This document shows positions 11,985 to 23,329 of a stretch of 64,000 nt of DNA, piece by piece. A program made the translations under genes and the position numbers. The DNA is from Pieris napi (Eukaryota > Arthropoda > Insecta > Lepidoptera > Pieridae): positions 7,450,001 through 7,514,000 of the forward strand of contig NC_062236.1 in NCBI RefSeq assembly GCF_905475465.1, given 5' to 3'. The number at the start of each line of letters is the position of its first letter. The stretch's first letter is position 1. The notes under the pieces were generated by a model, which saw only the letters and a program-made list of their open reading frames with translations, was not told where the DNA came from and did not search any database.

Positions 11985-12228
11985 CTTCTTTTGGTGCGTT
12001 AGGGAAAAATGATGAGAGTAAATTTTTTCAATGTGCGCGCACACCGTCACAGAAAACCTTTCAAAAGATTTTTTTGTGATATTTAAATATTAAATAAACC
12101 TATTTCTATTGTTAGTGTCGTTTTTTCTTTAAACGTAGAATAAAAATTTTGAAAAGATTTTTATCTTATTACGCCAAAGAAGCATAACTTCTAACGAGTG
12201 TAACATAAGTACACACACATGTTTTTTA
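11985..12228 (-). mobile_element. MITE, palindromic-end superfamily (subfamily A, diverged)
   Basis: ACTTCTTTTGGTGCGTTAGG, GATGAGAGTAAATTTT, GCGCGCACACCGTCACA, and at the far end GCCAAAGAAGCATAACTTCT followed by a CATAAGTACACACAC run. It is about 240 bp with the middle deleted compared with the copies at 14861 and 19221. Confidence 0.65.
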
Positions 12229-14225
12229 CTTACACTATTTTACTTACATACTTTCTAAAACCTTTGTCCTCTTATTCCTAATCGTGATAAATAATAGTGA
12301 TAAAATACCATTTATTAAGCATAAAAAAGCGGATTCTACGTTCGTTATTCTTTTGCCAAGTAACCAAAACCTCCTATGCACGTGGTACGTAAAACTACAA
12401 ATTTGACGGTAAATCTTAGTCAAATTAAACTGTCATGTTTAACTAAGAATTATTAAACAGAGGCTTAGCTTAATCTAAATTTGCATAAAGCAATTAGCAG
12501 CACGTCAGCATTAACTAATGCATAACAAAACAATGGAGTCTTTGACGAGTAAATTGGCAACATTTCTCGTCTTGGACGTGAAGTGAATTGCGCTTTTGTT
12601 CAAGTTAGCTAACTTAATCCTGACTTAATGATGTAAATGCGACAACTTTAGTAACATTTCACGTGATTTTTAATAATATACTATTCTTAGCTGTCAACAC
12701 GTAGATAAGTATTATACAATATACATGTCTTCAGGAATTTGATTAATTCATTTGTTTACATCACATAAACTGACCCGATTTATATAATTAAAAAAAAAAT
12801 TAAATTCTTTCCTCTGCCCCATCTAGTGGTTATAGGAAATTAAGTCAAGACTAGAAGAACTGTATATTTTTTAGCAAATGGGTCCTTATAAAATAATATT
12901 TGATCTCTGAATCTTTAGATTTATTATTTTGGTTAGAAATTGAAACTTTTTAGGCTATATTTCTTTAAGTGTCACTTTCTATATATGTAATAATAGATAT
13001 ACAAAATGTTTTCAATCTCAACCAATAAGTTTCCTGTTTAAATATTTCTCCCAACGTTCTACTAAGCGGTCCAGGATAAAGGAATGAATACGGCCTTCAT
13101 TAATATAACGTCAACAATGCTCACTAATGCGCGGCACACGTCCACAGACGGCAGCAAAAAGAAATTATTCTTAATTCAAAATAAATATACCGACGTTCGA
13201 TTTTCAAAAAGCTGCTAGGGTTCCCAACACACGTCATTTTTAAAAATTTACAGAAACTAAATACATTAAATTATTTACTTTATTTCCATTGTTTTAGGTC
13301 GTGTAAATGTATCAAGGTAAGTTTGTCAGTAGTCTAATGATTTGCACAAATGTATGAATGACAAAAATATTAATTTAACAAACTATTAGAACCGATTTAT
13401 TCACAAATATAATTATGTAGCTTCTACGTGTCCAATAACTCATACTAAATCATTAATTTGAAGTCATTCGTGACAACCCTAGCAAAAGGTCTTCGAGCGT
13501 CAAGGAGTCATTTGGAATATATTGAGTCGGTTACAAAGCGTCAATTGTCCAAGTTATAATGCCATAGAGAATTAGTGCTCGAATGGGTCTAATAAATCTC
13601 TCTAGTCTATTGGTAGTAATCTTCATAAATATTAAAAGACATTTAGTTAGTGTATTGTGCGAATTATAGTCTATAAAGTGTAATTTGCATCTGGCAATAG
13701 ATTTGATGGACTTAAAGGCTGGTTTAATATTTCAATATAAAAGGAGGTTTTATATGGTTTTCTATTAAAGGATTTATATCTACGGTGTGGTATTGGCTGA
13801 TTGGTTTTTGTTTTAATACGATTTTATTAGTCTGTCTTAGGGCCTTATCGATAAAACTTGATCCCGGACGAAAACTCTGTAAGACCAATCGAAATCGATA
13901 AAAACACTGCATACGAGAATTCAATTCAAAGTCCAGTTGATTAAGACCGGTTGGAAGGGGAGAAGGGGGAGAAATTAGCATAAAGTTGTCTCCCGGTAGA
14001 CACCAACAAATACCCTTATCTTCGGTAGCCGAGATTGCTCGAACACGCCGCTTAATTGGTCATCAATATTCTACCAAATATGGGTATGGCTTCGAGAAAG
14101 TTCCAAAACGCGCGATAAAAAGGCGCAAAGCTTAATTTGAATATGGAATTTGTAAAAGTTTATTTTGAGTGAATGAGTCGATGCGATCTTCAATTATTTT
14201 ATTTCCTACATAGAATATGTTTTGA
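12229..14225. other. Noncoding, no recognised element
   Basis: About 2 kb of AT-rich sequence. A chance frame at 13724-13981 (-) is unsupported. Candidate regulatory DNA for either neighbour, without direct evidence. Confidence 0.4.
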
Positions 14226-14612
14226 GCAGTGTTGGCCTAGTGGTTTCAGCGTGCGAATCTCATCCTGAGCTCGTAGGGTCGAACCCCGGCTGTGCACCGA
14301 TGGACTTTCTTTGTATGTGAAAAACATCGTGTGGAAACTGGATTGCTTTAGATCGAAGAAGTCGACGGCATGTGTCATCGACTCGCCTATTAGATTGACA
14401 AATGATTATGAAACAGATACAGAAATCTAAGGCCCAGTATATAGATAAATAATAAAGTACAAGCTTCCACCTTTTCAGAATGCCAAATCATAAAATGACT
14501 GCTTCACGAATGATTTGAGAGAGACCGCCGATGCGAAAACCGCTGTGTGAGTTCGTGAAGTGAGTTACAGAATCGCAGGGCAGACCTAAAAAGGTTGTTG
14601 TGCCACTGATTT
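14226..14612 (+). mobile_element. tRNA-derived SINE, near full length, interrupted by another insert
   Basis: A-box GTTGGCCTAGTGGTTTCAGC, B-box GGGTCGAACCCCGGC, then GTGCACCGATGGACTTTC, AGTCGACGGCATGTGTCA, ATTAGATTGACAAATGATTA and AAATCTAAGGCCCAG. The SINE breaks at 14438 and resumes at about 14583 with ACCTAAAAAGGTTGTTGTGC. Confidence 0.85.
14439..14583. mobile_element. TIR-element fragment (GCGATTCTGTAACTCAC family) nested in SINE
   Basis: TGCCAAATCATAAAATGACT, GCTTCACGAATGATTTGAGA and the terminal GTGAGTTACAGAATCGCAGG match the copy at 62230-62486. It splits the SINE, and CAG is repeated at both junctions. The left terminal repeat is missing. Confidence 0.75.
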
Positions 14613-14860
14613 ATTTTTAATCTATATTCTAAACCTTTTTTTAAATCCTGTAAACTTTCGTACGTCCATACCGTGTTCCGGACACAGCTCTCCTTAATTA
14701 AGATGTAGGCAGAACGGCGCATGTTCACTAACGAGTGGCTAACATCTGCCCACCGCACTTACAACCGGTCATACGCTATACAGAGTGTCCTGGACAATAT
14801 CCTGGATAAGGCTTTAAACTTTGAAAATGTATTAATTGGGTTATAGGGGTATATAAAAAA

Positions 14861-15234
14861 GGGTGCATGTACTTATGTACGCGCGTAAGAAGTTATACTT
14901 CTTTGGCATTATTAAAAATAGTTTTTGATTGCATGCAAATAATAAATTACGATTAAATAATCAAAGACTGGAAAAGTCTTATAGTAATATTATAGTCAAT
15001 AAAGTTCAGTTTACATTTGAAAAATTAAATAAATAAATATTTATTATTATTCTCTTACATAAAGTGTAACAGAAATTCTATTATTATTCGAATGTTGTTT
15101 TTAAATTATGTCCAATGCCGTAGCATCTTCCGTGGGCAACTTCATTCTGTTAATTTTGTGTCACGGAGCGCGCGCATCGTAAAATTTCGCTCTCATCAAT
15201 TTTTCATAATGCGCCTAAAGAAGTATAACTTCAA
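14861..15234 (+). mobile_element. MITE, palindromic-end superfamily (subfamily A, reference copy)
   Basis: Starts GGGTGCATGTACTTATGTAC, GCGCGTAAGAAGTTATACTT and ends GCGCCTAAAGAAGTATAACT TC. About 375 bp. Internal GATTGCATGCAAATAATAAA and GGGCAACTTCATTCTGTTAA are shared with 17717-18101, 19221-19588 and 63867-64000. A 63-codon frame in it (15092-15283) also exists at 19399 only because both are copies. Confidence 0.82.
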
Positions 15235-15239
15235 TAAAT

Positions 15240-16860
15240 CAGCAATAGACATTGCGTACATAAGATTCGTTATATCAATTTGACTTTTGACAGATTGTTC
15301 ATAATTGATAGATATTTTAACACAACTTAAAGTCCAGCTTTAAACATTTCAAAGTCAGTACAGCAACATTCAAAATATGAAGAATTGCTTTTACAAATAT
15401 ATTCTCTTCAATGCGGTAAAGTAATGACGTCTAAAGTAATTATATCTAAGTCTAGGCAAAAAAAAGAAGCTCATTGTATGCTTACGAATTACGAAATCTT
15501 CCACTACACACCAATGCTTGGCATATTATCTCTCTAAAATTCCATCGACAACAAAGCCACGATATTTCCACAGAACATTTACATAAGGTTACTTACTAGA
15601 TACATATTAATAAACTTGAGATCGGCGCGATTGTTTAATTAAAACGTAAATTGCAGCAAAGCCAATACATTTAATTAGTTCACGCCCGAAGCTCACTACG
15701 CGATAAGATTCCAATTTTATTAATGTATGTAATAACAGTAGAAATTCGTTTATGATGTATTCTTGGATATTTTTGTTCGTAATGTATCTTTGGCACTTGT
15801 TTTAAAATATCTATAAATACTTTTTGTAGTTTTGCTTTGCTAAACATTGCAAAGATGGGCTTGAATCATAATTCTTTTTTTGAAAGTCTAAGCAAAAAAG
15901 CGATATAATACGCATTAAAATGCGCCATTCCCGCCAAATCTAAATTCAAATAAATGCCATACTAATGCAATAAAACAATTCCATTTTCAAAACGCTAATT
16001 CTTATTTCAAATCCTTGCTCTGATAATATATCTCACAAGCAATAACTACATAATCGACTAATGACCGATAAACTTCAAAATCGATTTAGCCCAGTGCTGC
16101 CAACGTAATAAGACCTCATTAACCCGCCATTAATCTCAAGGAATCACTTAACAAGTCACCGAGATTAGGGTTACCCGCCGAAAAAAGTAATAAAACCTCC
16201 TCGGCGGTAGTTAGCAAAGCTTGCGAAAATTAAATATAGCCGCCATAAATATTATGGTGGGTTTAAGGTTGTGTTTGGCAGTACGGTGACATCTTGTATT
16301 GTTGGTCGTAATTTAGGATTCGGCTTTCATCAAATGTTTGAATTAATATTTATTGCAAGTAGCATTTTGTTTTTTTACGTAATATTTGGTAACACAGAGA
16401 TTTAAGCAGGCTGCTGCTGTAAAGATTTGTACTTATTTGTGTGAAATCCCATACGTTTCCAATGGACTTACTCCATCATTTCAACAAAAATAATCCCTTC
16501 GTCGTATCACCATAATTTGAAGACATTCCCCTTAAAGCCTCAGCCAGTATTGGAATTCTCGGCGTTGAAATATCGAGCGACGTTCAGTTTCGCGGTCGGC
16601 GAATTCGGCGGATTTGGAGGGTTAGGTTAAATTAGCCACCAAAAAGCTTGGAGTGCTCAGTAAGGCGAAATAGTACCTACTTTACTCCGGGTCACCGCTT
16701 ACAACTCTATGAAGCCCAAATTTGGGGACATTGAGTACTGTTTTTACCTCTCGGCGGGATATCCCCAGTACCAGCTCCTAAGAATAGTCGACGACCCCGC
16801 TTTTCCGATTAGCTTCATTCTTTGGTTTTGAGTAAAGATCTTGGTTCCCTCAGAATCTTC
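15240..16860. other. Unique noncoding DNA, possible regulatory block at 16080-16640
   Basis: No repeat recognised. From 16080 the sequence becomes less AT-rich with blocks such as CCCGCCATTAATCTCAAGGA, GGGTTACCCGCCG and the inverted GCCATAAATATTATGGTGGG. It looks like constrained noncoding DNA, but that cannot be shown from one sequence. Confidence 0.35.
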
Positions 16861-16904
16861 TATCGCTTTTATCATGGGGAGTTCTTTGAAGAATTGTTCG
16901 GGCT

Positions 16905-17170
16905 GATTACTGAATTCCATCATCGGACGGTGTGGAAGAAATTCCATCCTTTCCATCTTGACAACTGGCCTTTCCATCTCCATAGCGCCTTTAAGGCACT
17001 TTCTGTCGCGCACCACTAATTTGTATTTCCAACCGATACGATTTAGATGCCTTCAAAAAAATGAGCTTACCATTCTCAAAAAGGTCAGCGACACACCCGC
17101 CAGCCCTCGGCGTTGCAGGTCCATGGACAGTGGTTATCACTTTATTTAAAGTGCCTGCTCGTTTGCCCAA
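16905..17170 (+). pseudogene. LINE reverse transcriptase C-terminus and 3' tail, broken
   Basis: The plus strand reads KKFHPFHLDNWPFHL, then in the next frame LRHFLSRTT, equivalent to the 'FHP.HLD.W....RF..FLPRTT' end of the LINE. It is followed by a degraded GCGACACACCCGCCAGCCCT, GGTCCATGGACAGTGG and CCTGCTCGTTTGCCC tail. At least one frameshift. Confidence 0.65.
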
Positions 17171-17716
17171 AAAATATTATGACCCCGGGAGTGAAACCAA
17201 ATATGTCCACATTATATTAACGTACTATAGTACGAAACAAACCAAGTTTTAAATTTTTCGTTTAGTAGATAATAAATATTATTCACAGTACCTCTTTTGT
17301 GATATGGATAAGCCATAAGCGGTCCCTTTGCAACTCGATGCATCGCTACCTGAGTCAAAAGACCCGATGCACTCGCCACGGTTCGTTACTGAATTTGCGA
17401 ACTTCCAAATTTGAATTATGACTTATGACCGTTCCATTTTTGAATTCCTTTATATTTTATTAGTATTTTTTGTTACATTTTTCGTTTTGTAGAGTTGTCA
17501 CAAATTTCTATTCGATTAATTTTATAGCTTGTATTAGTATTTTTTGTGATTAACGAGCAAAGTGTAAAGATTCTTATCTGTTGAAACAGAATTAAAAGAA
17601 ACAATAATTTAGGGTATCTTTTGCAAAAACTTGAACATGTCAATACCTATATAAGAAGCAATAAGTAGGTATTATTCAAAAGTCAAAATATTTTTTAACA
17701 TCATCTTCATATTATT
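17171..17716. other. Noncoding, no recognised element
   Basis: AT-rich, no supported frame. Confidence 0.4.
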
Positions 17717-18101
17717 GAAGTTTTCTCGCGTCTAAAGTTTTTACTTTAGGCGCGATATGAAAAATTGTTGAGAGTGAAATTTTACGATGCGCGCGCACCG
17801 TGACACAAAATTAACAGAATGAAGTTGCCCACGGAAGATGCTACGGCATTGGATATAATTTAAAAACAACATTCGAATAATAATAGAATTTGTGTTACAC
17901 TTAATGTAAGAGAATAATAATAAATATTTATTTATTTAATTTTTCAAATGTAAACTGAACTTTATTGACTATAATGACTCCTTTTCCAATCTTTGATTAT
18001 TTAATTGTAATTAATTATTTGCATGCAATCAAAAACTATTTTTATTAATGCCAAAGAAGTATAACTTCTTACACGCGTTCATAAGTACACATACTCTTTT
18101 T
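17717..18101 (-). mobile_element. MITE, palindromic-end superfamily (subfamily A)
   Basis: Minus-strand copy: a left end with GCGTCTAAAGTTTTTACTTT AGGCGC, then GCGCGCGCACCGTGACACAA and GTTGCCCACGGAAGATGC, ending GCCAAAGAAGTATAACTTCT TACACGCG. Full length. Confidence 0.8.
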
Positions 18102-18104
18102 TTA

Positions 18105-19215
18105 TAGAACAGATAACATAAAACAGACAATACCCTAATTAGAAAGAGTGGAACTTATAAAGTATCATATTTTCCGCCCAGCATCAGTCATATTTCGACT
18201 TCAACGCTTCATTAGAAATCGGCACTATTTCGGTCCAAAAGGTTGAGGTTTGGGGGCGTTCCAATTTTCAACCGTGAACTGACCTATGACATTTGGCGCC
18301 ACTTTTTTCATTGTCTACAACGGATGTTCAGATTAAATAGAATTTGTAACAGATTATGTTGTCACAGTCAAAAAGTATTGCTTGTCATTATTATTTTTCT
18401 TAAAATATAATACCTAGTATACCTATATATTTTATACATACATACAAATAAATTACTTGCGGCTTTATTGATAAGGTTTATTAAGTTTAGCAAAATTATC
18501 AAAATGACACAAGAATAAAAAGGACAAATCATTTTTGTATTTAGGCATTTAAATAATTAATATTCGCCGAAACATTTTAGAAATTTTATTTAAACGTGGA
18601 TTATGCGTGTTATTGATTAAACACGTAAACAGTAAACTAACATTTTTTCCCGCCATTTTGCTGTCAAATAGAAAAGATATGGCATAGTTACAATGCCGGG
18701 TGATTAGCGGCACGCGCTTCTGTTATTAGTTTTATTCTTAATTTAAATTTATTTGATTTATTAATTTCAATTTCAGATACGGAGGTGTTATGAGAAAAAG
18801 TAGAATTATATACAACCTCAGTCATAAAAACCAAATCTAATTGCACTCTTTTCACTCTTTTAATCTTTCGGCTCTTTCTGTTAAATAACATTTAGAGAGA
18901 GAGTACCTACTTTTGTTTAAATGTCACTGAAATTAAAATTAAGATAAAGGGCGCTAGTTTATGATTCAGTTTATTGTTATTAAATTAAAATGGTCCCTAT
19001 AGGAAAAATCATAGAAATAGTGTCCCATCTTAAGAGTCTTTTACGAAATTGTAATGTTTTTATATATTAATCACAAACATTTTATTGTATTGTATAACTA
19101 TTTCATTTGAATTTACACTTTTAAATCTAATTTTTACCGCTGGCACAAAGGTTGACAACTACTAAACTATATTATAATATATGACATCTAACATAAATAA
19201 TTCTAAAAACTTAAA
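18105..19215. other. Noncoding, no recognised element
   Basis: Mostly AT-rich. The chance frame at 18688-18891 (-) has no support. Confidence 0.4.
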
Positions 19216-19220
19216 AAAAA

Positions 19221-19588
19221 GGGTGCGTGTACCTACTTGTACACGCGTAAGAAGTTATACTTCTTTGGCAACATTAAAAATAGTTTTTGATTGCATGCAA
19301 ATAATTAATTACAATTAAATAGTCAAAGACTGGAAAAAGAGTCATTATAGTCAATAAAGTTCAGTTTACATTTGAAAAATTAAATAAATAAATATTTATT
19401 GTCATTCTCTTACATTCAGTGTAACATAAATTCTATTGTTATTCGAATGTTGTTTTTAAATTATGTCCAATGCCGTAGCATCTTCCGTGGGCAACGTCAT
19501 TCTGTTAATTTTGTGTCACGGTGCGCGCGCATCGTAAAATTTCACTCTCATCAATTTTTCATAACGCGCCTAAAGCAGTATAACTTCA
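19221..19588 (+). mobile_element. MITE, palindromic-end superfamily (subfamily A)
   Basis: Starts GGGTGCGTGTACCTACTTGT, ends GCGCCTAAAGCAGTATAACT TC. Collinear with 14861-15234 and very similar along its length, which suggests fairly recent spread. Confidence 0.82.
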
Positions 19589-19589
19589 A

Positions 19590-20604
19590 AAATATGTCCA
19601 TAAAGTCTTGTCAAATGACGTCATTAGCTCAGTACAAGATGGCCACCTAGTAGATATAAAAATCACTAAATAAACATTAAAGGCATAAATATAAAAAGCA
19701 TCTATTCTGCTCATTTGTAATAAATTATATTATAATAATTCGAGTGTACAAATAAATCCTTAATAAGGTGTCGTTAAAGTTTATTATTTAACTAGAGTCA
19801 CTTAGCTCTATTGTTAGACCCTTTAGACATCTGTTGATATTATAGTATAGCGAAGTCGGCAGATGTACCCCTTAGTAGTTATTCAATTTTACATTACCAT
19901 TACTGGAGCAATGATACATACATTTATTATTATTCACTGTTTGTCACGTGAGCATTTTTATACAAATTCGTTTGGCGTGGCCCACACCTGTCGTTAAGTG
20001 ATTTTGTCTCAAGAATACACAGTAGGTACAATAAATTTTTAAAAGACAGAAGTTTTCTAAGGCCTATACTAGGGCCTTAAAATATAAAATGATAGAATTT
20101 TTTAAATATATACTAGGGCCCAAAGTCTGTCTATATAACAAGATTAGTCTCAGGCCCATAAAACATAAAACTCAAATCTAGTTTCAACAACTGTCAAACC
20201 ATTTTTTTTAAATGAAATGTGACATAGTTGACAGCGCTCAAGACGAAATTGTGACTTGAGTTTCGTAACAGAATGTTGAAATAATCATCTTTTTCTGTTC
20301 TGAGTTCACGACAATTTTAAGCATAGTATACACATGATTCTGTCCCATGTACACTTGGAGGTCACCGATCAAATAGGCTTCGATAAAACGTCGCATCTGC
20401 ATATTTCATATACTGTATATCCGTTATCTATAATATTTCATAGGCATCTATTGTGCCACTGTGGCTCATTATTCGTAGCTTTATAGATTTTTTAATGTGG
20501 GTATTATTGTTAATAATCACTTTAAGTGGTAATTTATTACTTATCATATAAAAATACAGCCGCATTATGCAATGGGATAAATTTTATCACATTTTTTTTT
20601 ACTC
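19590..20604. other. Noncoding, no recognised element
   Basis: AT-rich, with a twice-repeated 'tactagggcc' phrase near 20066 and 20110. Confidence 0.35.
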
Positions 20605-20750
20605 AAATTCAACACTAAGCTCAGATTGCAACCCACATCCTTGAGGTCGTAGGATCGATCCCCGGCTGTGCACCAATTAACTTTCTTTCTATGTGCGCAT
20701 TTAACATTCGCTCGAACGGTGAAGGAAAACATCGCGAGGAAACCGGATGA
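20605..20750 (+). mobile_element. SINE fragment (Metulj-like), 5' half
   Basis: CCTTGAGGTCGTAGGATCGA, TCCCCGGCTGTGCACCAATT, TATGTGCGCATTTAACATTC, GCTCGAACGGTGAAGGAAAA. It ends abruptly at GAAACCGG. Confidence 0.82.
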
Positions 20751-20924
20751 TGGAACATAACCAGGAGGTACTAGAGAAGTATCGAGAGAGAGGTATGTAG
20801 GACCGTAGCAAGTGGGTATCCGTGGCCTACCGCTTCGGGAAAAGTCGTGAAGATATAAATGAACGGTGCAATACAGATTCGAAAGCTGATTAGTTGACGA
20901 CTGATTTAAGGACAAGAATGTGTT

Positions 20925-21075
20925 TTTTTTTACACGCTTTATATTAGCTTCACCTGTATGTATGTATGTATGTATGTAACCGACTCCTTCGGACTCTATT
21001 TTGACCCACTTTAAACGGACAGATTCAAACTTTGTACACTTATAAAGAATCAGCGACAATATAATAATTTCATAG
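20925..21075 (+). mobile_element. Microsatellite-bearing interspersed element, (TATG)n
   Basis: TTTTACACGCTTTATATTAG, CTTCACCTG, five TATG units, then AACCGACTCCTTCGGACTC, TTGACCCACTTTAAACGGAC and AAAGAATCAGCGACAATATA. The 5' part matches 4600-4645. Conserved flank plus microsatellite is a known lepidopteran repeat arrangement. Confidence 0.65.
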
Positions 21076-21172
21076 GTTTATCTTGAAAAAACAATGAAAT
21101 TTTTTTTAAGTCCACAAAGCAATACGATTAAATTGAGACAACACGTATTGCTGCTAGGACTAAAAAGTGGAA

Positions 21173-21326
21173 AATAAATATAGTTTAAAAAAAAAACTAT
21201 AAAACACGCTTTTAAAGCACATCAAACTAAAAAGTGAAAAATAATTCCTAATTTAATTTTAATTTGACTTTTTAGTTTGATGTGCTTTAAAAGCGTGTTT
21301 TATAGTTTTTTTAAACTATATTTATT
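21173..21326. mobile_element. Foldback element with arms of about 60 bp
   Basis: Arm 21173-21235 (containing AAAACACGCTTTTAAAGCAC, ATCAAACTAAAAAGT) and its near-perfect inverse at 21267-21326, separated by about 31 bases. The transcript would form a long stem. A foldback MITE. Confidence 0.8.
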
Positions 21327-21329
21327 ATT

Positions 21330-22220
21330 GACCTAACCTAGAATGGACTTTGCTAAGCTTAAGTAATTCGTTATAAAAGACTCTGAGTATTACTGATATA
21401 CACACACACACTAGTATATCAAGTTCTTGTAATGATAATAGCCTTGATAACAACCAACTTATACAAAATATAAGAAACTTATATGTCGATTAATAATTGT
21501 TTTTACAGAAATACGGAGGGAATTCTATTTCAAATTTCAATGACAATTAAATAATATTAAATTTTACGGGTTTTGTCAAAATTAAAAAAAAATCTGTCGC
21601 CAGGTAACTAAACCCTTAATGTACTTGCAATGCTTATTAAACGACGATAAAATGCACTTCACATGAAAAGCCGTCTATAATTACACGAAAATGGCGTAAA
21701 ATTATGAATGAAGACAATTTCTTTTAAAATTCGTTATCAATGAAAAATACAACGTCATTCGACTTGAATAACTTTGAAATCAGACACACCGACGCCTTTA
21801 CATATTCATTGTAATTTAAGTCTTATACAATAATGATAAGGTATATTTTACAATAATGTATTTCACAACCCGTTCATTCAAAAACTATGAAATGATATAA
21901 TTAATCTTTCAATTGTATCATTAGAACTGTTTACTTCGGAAACTGCACCTCATTTCTCCTTTAAGTCTCATTTTAATGATTAATGATAATGATAATTAAT
22001 GATACTTTTCGTTGAAAGGCAGAAGCATGTGTAGTTGTCGAAAGTTGGAATCTTTACAATTTTGGAAGTTATTCACATGTTATAAATGATTTTTAGAAAA
22101 CTATTAGTGATGCTTTTTGTAGTAGTCTCAAGTTAATATTTGAAATAGTGTCTTATTTGGGAACCGTAAGGCATTTCAAAATACCAAATTTTTTATTACT
22201 ATAATTTTACAATTTCAACT
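21330..22220. other. Noncoding; (CA)n at about 21400-21410
   Basis: No element recognised. TAAT-rich run at 21975-22005. Confidence 0.35.
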
Positions 22221-22224
22221 GTTT

Positions 22225-22445
22225 TTTTAGCCTATTTTATTATTATTATTATTAAAGCTTTATTAATCCATACAACAATCGGTTAGTTTGAATTCCTTAA
22301 TATTAGTTGTCTTAGTATAAATTTATGTTAAATTTATTTTTTAGTGGTCTAGTTTTTGTATGGCCCCTTTTAGGGTAAAAGCCTCCTCCATATTTTTCCA
22401 TTTCTCTTTGTCTTGAGCAATATTCATCCAGTTTTTCCCCGCTAT
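22225..22445 (-). mobile_element. RTE-like LINE 3' end
   Basis: The minus strand from about 22442 reads GKNWMNIAQDKEKWKNMEEA, the W....D...W..LEEA signature of RTE-clade reverse transcriptase C-termini. It is followed by a 3' UTR-like stretch ending in a TAA repeat near 22235. Part of the UTR recurs at 59797-59890. Confidence 0.62.
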
Positions 22446-22493
22446 ATATAATTACTGGCTATAGCCTATTTAAGCTAGGTTATATATTTATAC

Positions 22494-22857
22494 CAACGGC
22501 GCTACAACCTTTCAGGTCTGAGCTTCTAACACGCCGGCGACTTTTTGGGTCTAAAGGCCGATTTAGATTATCTTAGTGTTTAGGAGAGTGCTTTAGTACA
22601 ACTTGAAAGGCAAGTTTTTTAGCGTAGCGTTTACTAAAGCAAGTAGCGTTTACATGTTTCAACTAAAGTACTATCCTAAAGCACTCTCCTAAACACTAAG
22701 ATAATGTAAATCGGCCTTAAGGCATGTTTTCTTTCACCGTTCGAGTGAATGTTAAATGCGCACATAGATAGTCCATTGGTGCACAGCCGAGGATCGAGCT
22801 ACTACCTAAGGTATGAAAGTCGCACGCTGAAGCCACTAGGCGAACACTGGTCTTAAG
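22494..22857 (-). mobile_element. tRNA-derived SINE, full length, split by a MITE
   Basis: GGCGCTACAACCTTTCAGGT at the 3' end, CGACTTTTTGGGTCTAA, then after the insert GGCATGTTTTCTTTCACCGT, TTAAATGCGCACATAGATAG, CATTGGTGCACAGCCGAGGA and the A-box region GAAGCCACTAGGCGAACACT. Confidence 0.85.
22555..22717. mobile_element. PIF/Harbinger-like MITE nested in SINE
   Basis: Ends AGGCCGATTTAGATTATCTT and inverse, with long inverted arms containing GTGTTTAGGAGAGTGCTTTA. TAA flanks both ends (22552-22554 and 22718-22720); TWA duplications suit PIF/Harbinger. 163 bp. Confidence 0.8.
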
Positions 22858-22874
22858 CTAATAAACTGGTATAA

Positions 22875-23015
22875 TCTATATATAAATGAATTCCTGTTCG
22901 TTTTTCTCGCTAAAACTTGAGAATGGCTGGAGCGATTCGATTAATTTTGATCTTGAAGTATTTGTGGAAGTTCAGGGAAGAATATATGGCCGAGTTGAGT
23001 TGTTTATGTATCTGT
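22875..23015 (+). mobile_element. Helitron 5' end, interrupted
   Basis: After an A it begins TCTATATATAAATGAATTCC, then AAAACTTGAGAATGGCTGGA GCGATTCG, the standard start of lepidopteran Helitrons. It is broken by the foldback element that follows. The CTAG end was not located. Confidence 0.65.
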
Positions 23016-23328
23016 CACCGTAAAATTGTAAACACCGTTAGATTGTAATACATCTCGCGAGATTGTAAACTGTCGAAAGATTGTGAACCTCAACGAACTG
23101 CTTAAAATTTAAGGTATTATTATTCGGTAGTTATATGAAATTGTTGGGAAGTAAAATTAATCTGTAATTGACCAAAGAAGTTTGAATGATAACTAAGTTA
23201 GTGTAGTACAATCTACCGAATAATAATACGTTAAATTGTAAGCAGTACGCTGAGGTTCACAATCTTTCGACAGTTTATAATCTCGCGAGATAGATTACAA
23301 TCTAACGGTGTTTACAATTTTACGGTAA
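23016..23328. mobile_element. Foldback MITE with arms of about 110 bp
   Basis: Left arm 23016-23130 and right arm 23213-23328 are inverted copies: ACCGTAAAATTGTAAACACC, AGATTGTAATACATCTCGCG AGATTG, CTGTCGAAAGATTGTGAACC. The spacer is about 80 bases. No coding. Confidence 0.82.
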
Positions 23329-23329
23329 C

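Noticed and set aside
13724..13981. 85-residue minus-strand frame
   Set aside because: Reads fairly protein-like, but has no ATG context, splice sites or recognisable motif; treated as chance.
20565..21059. 164-residue minus-strand frame
   Set aside because: It crosses a SINE fragment and a microsatellite element; the peptide is a translation of repeats.
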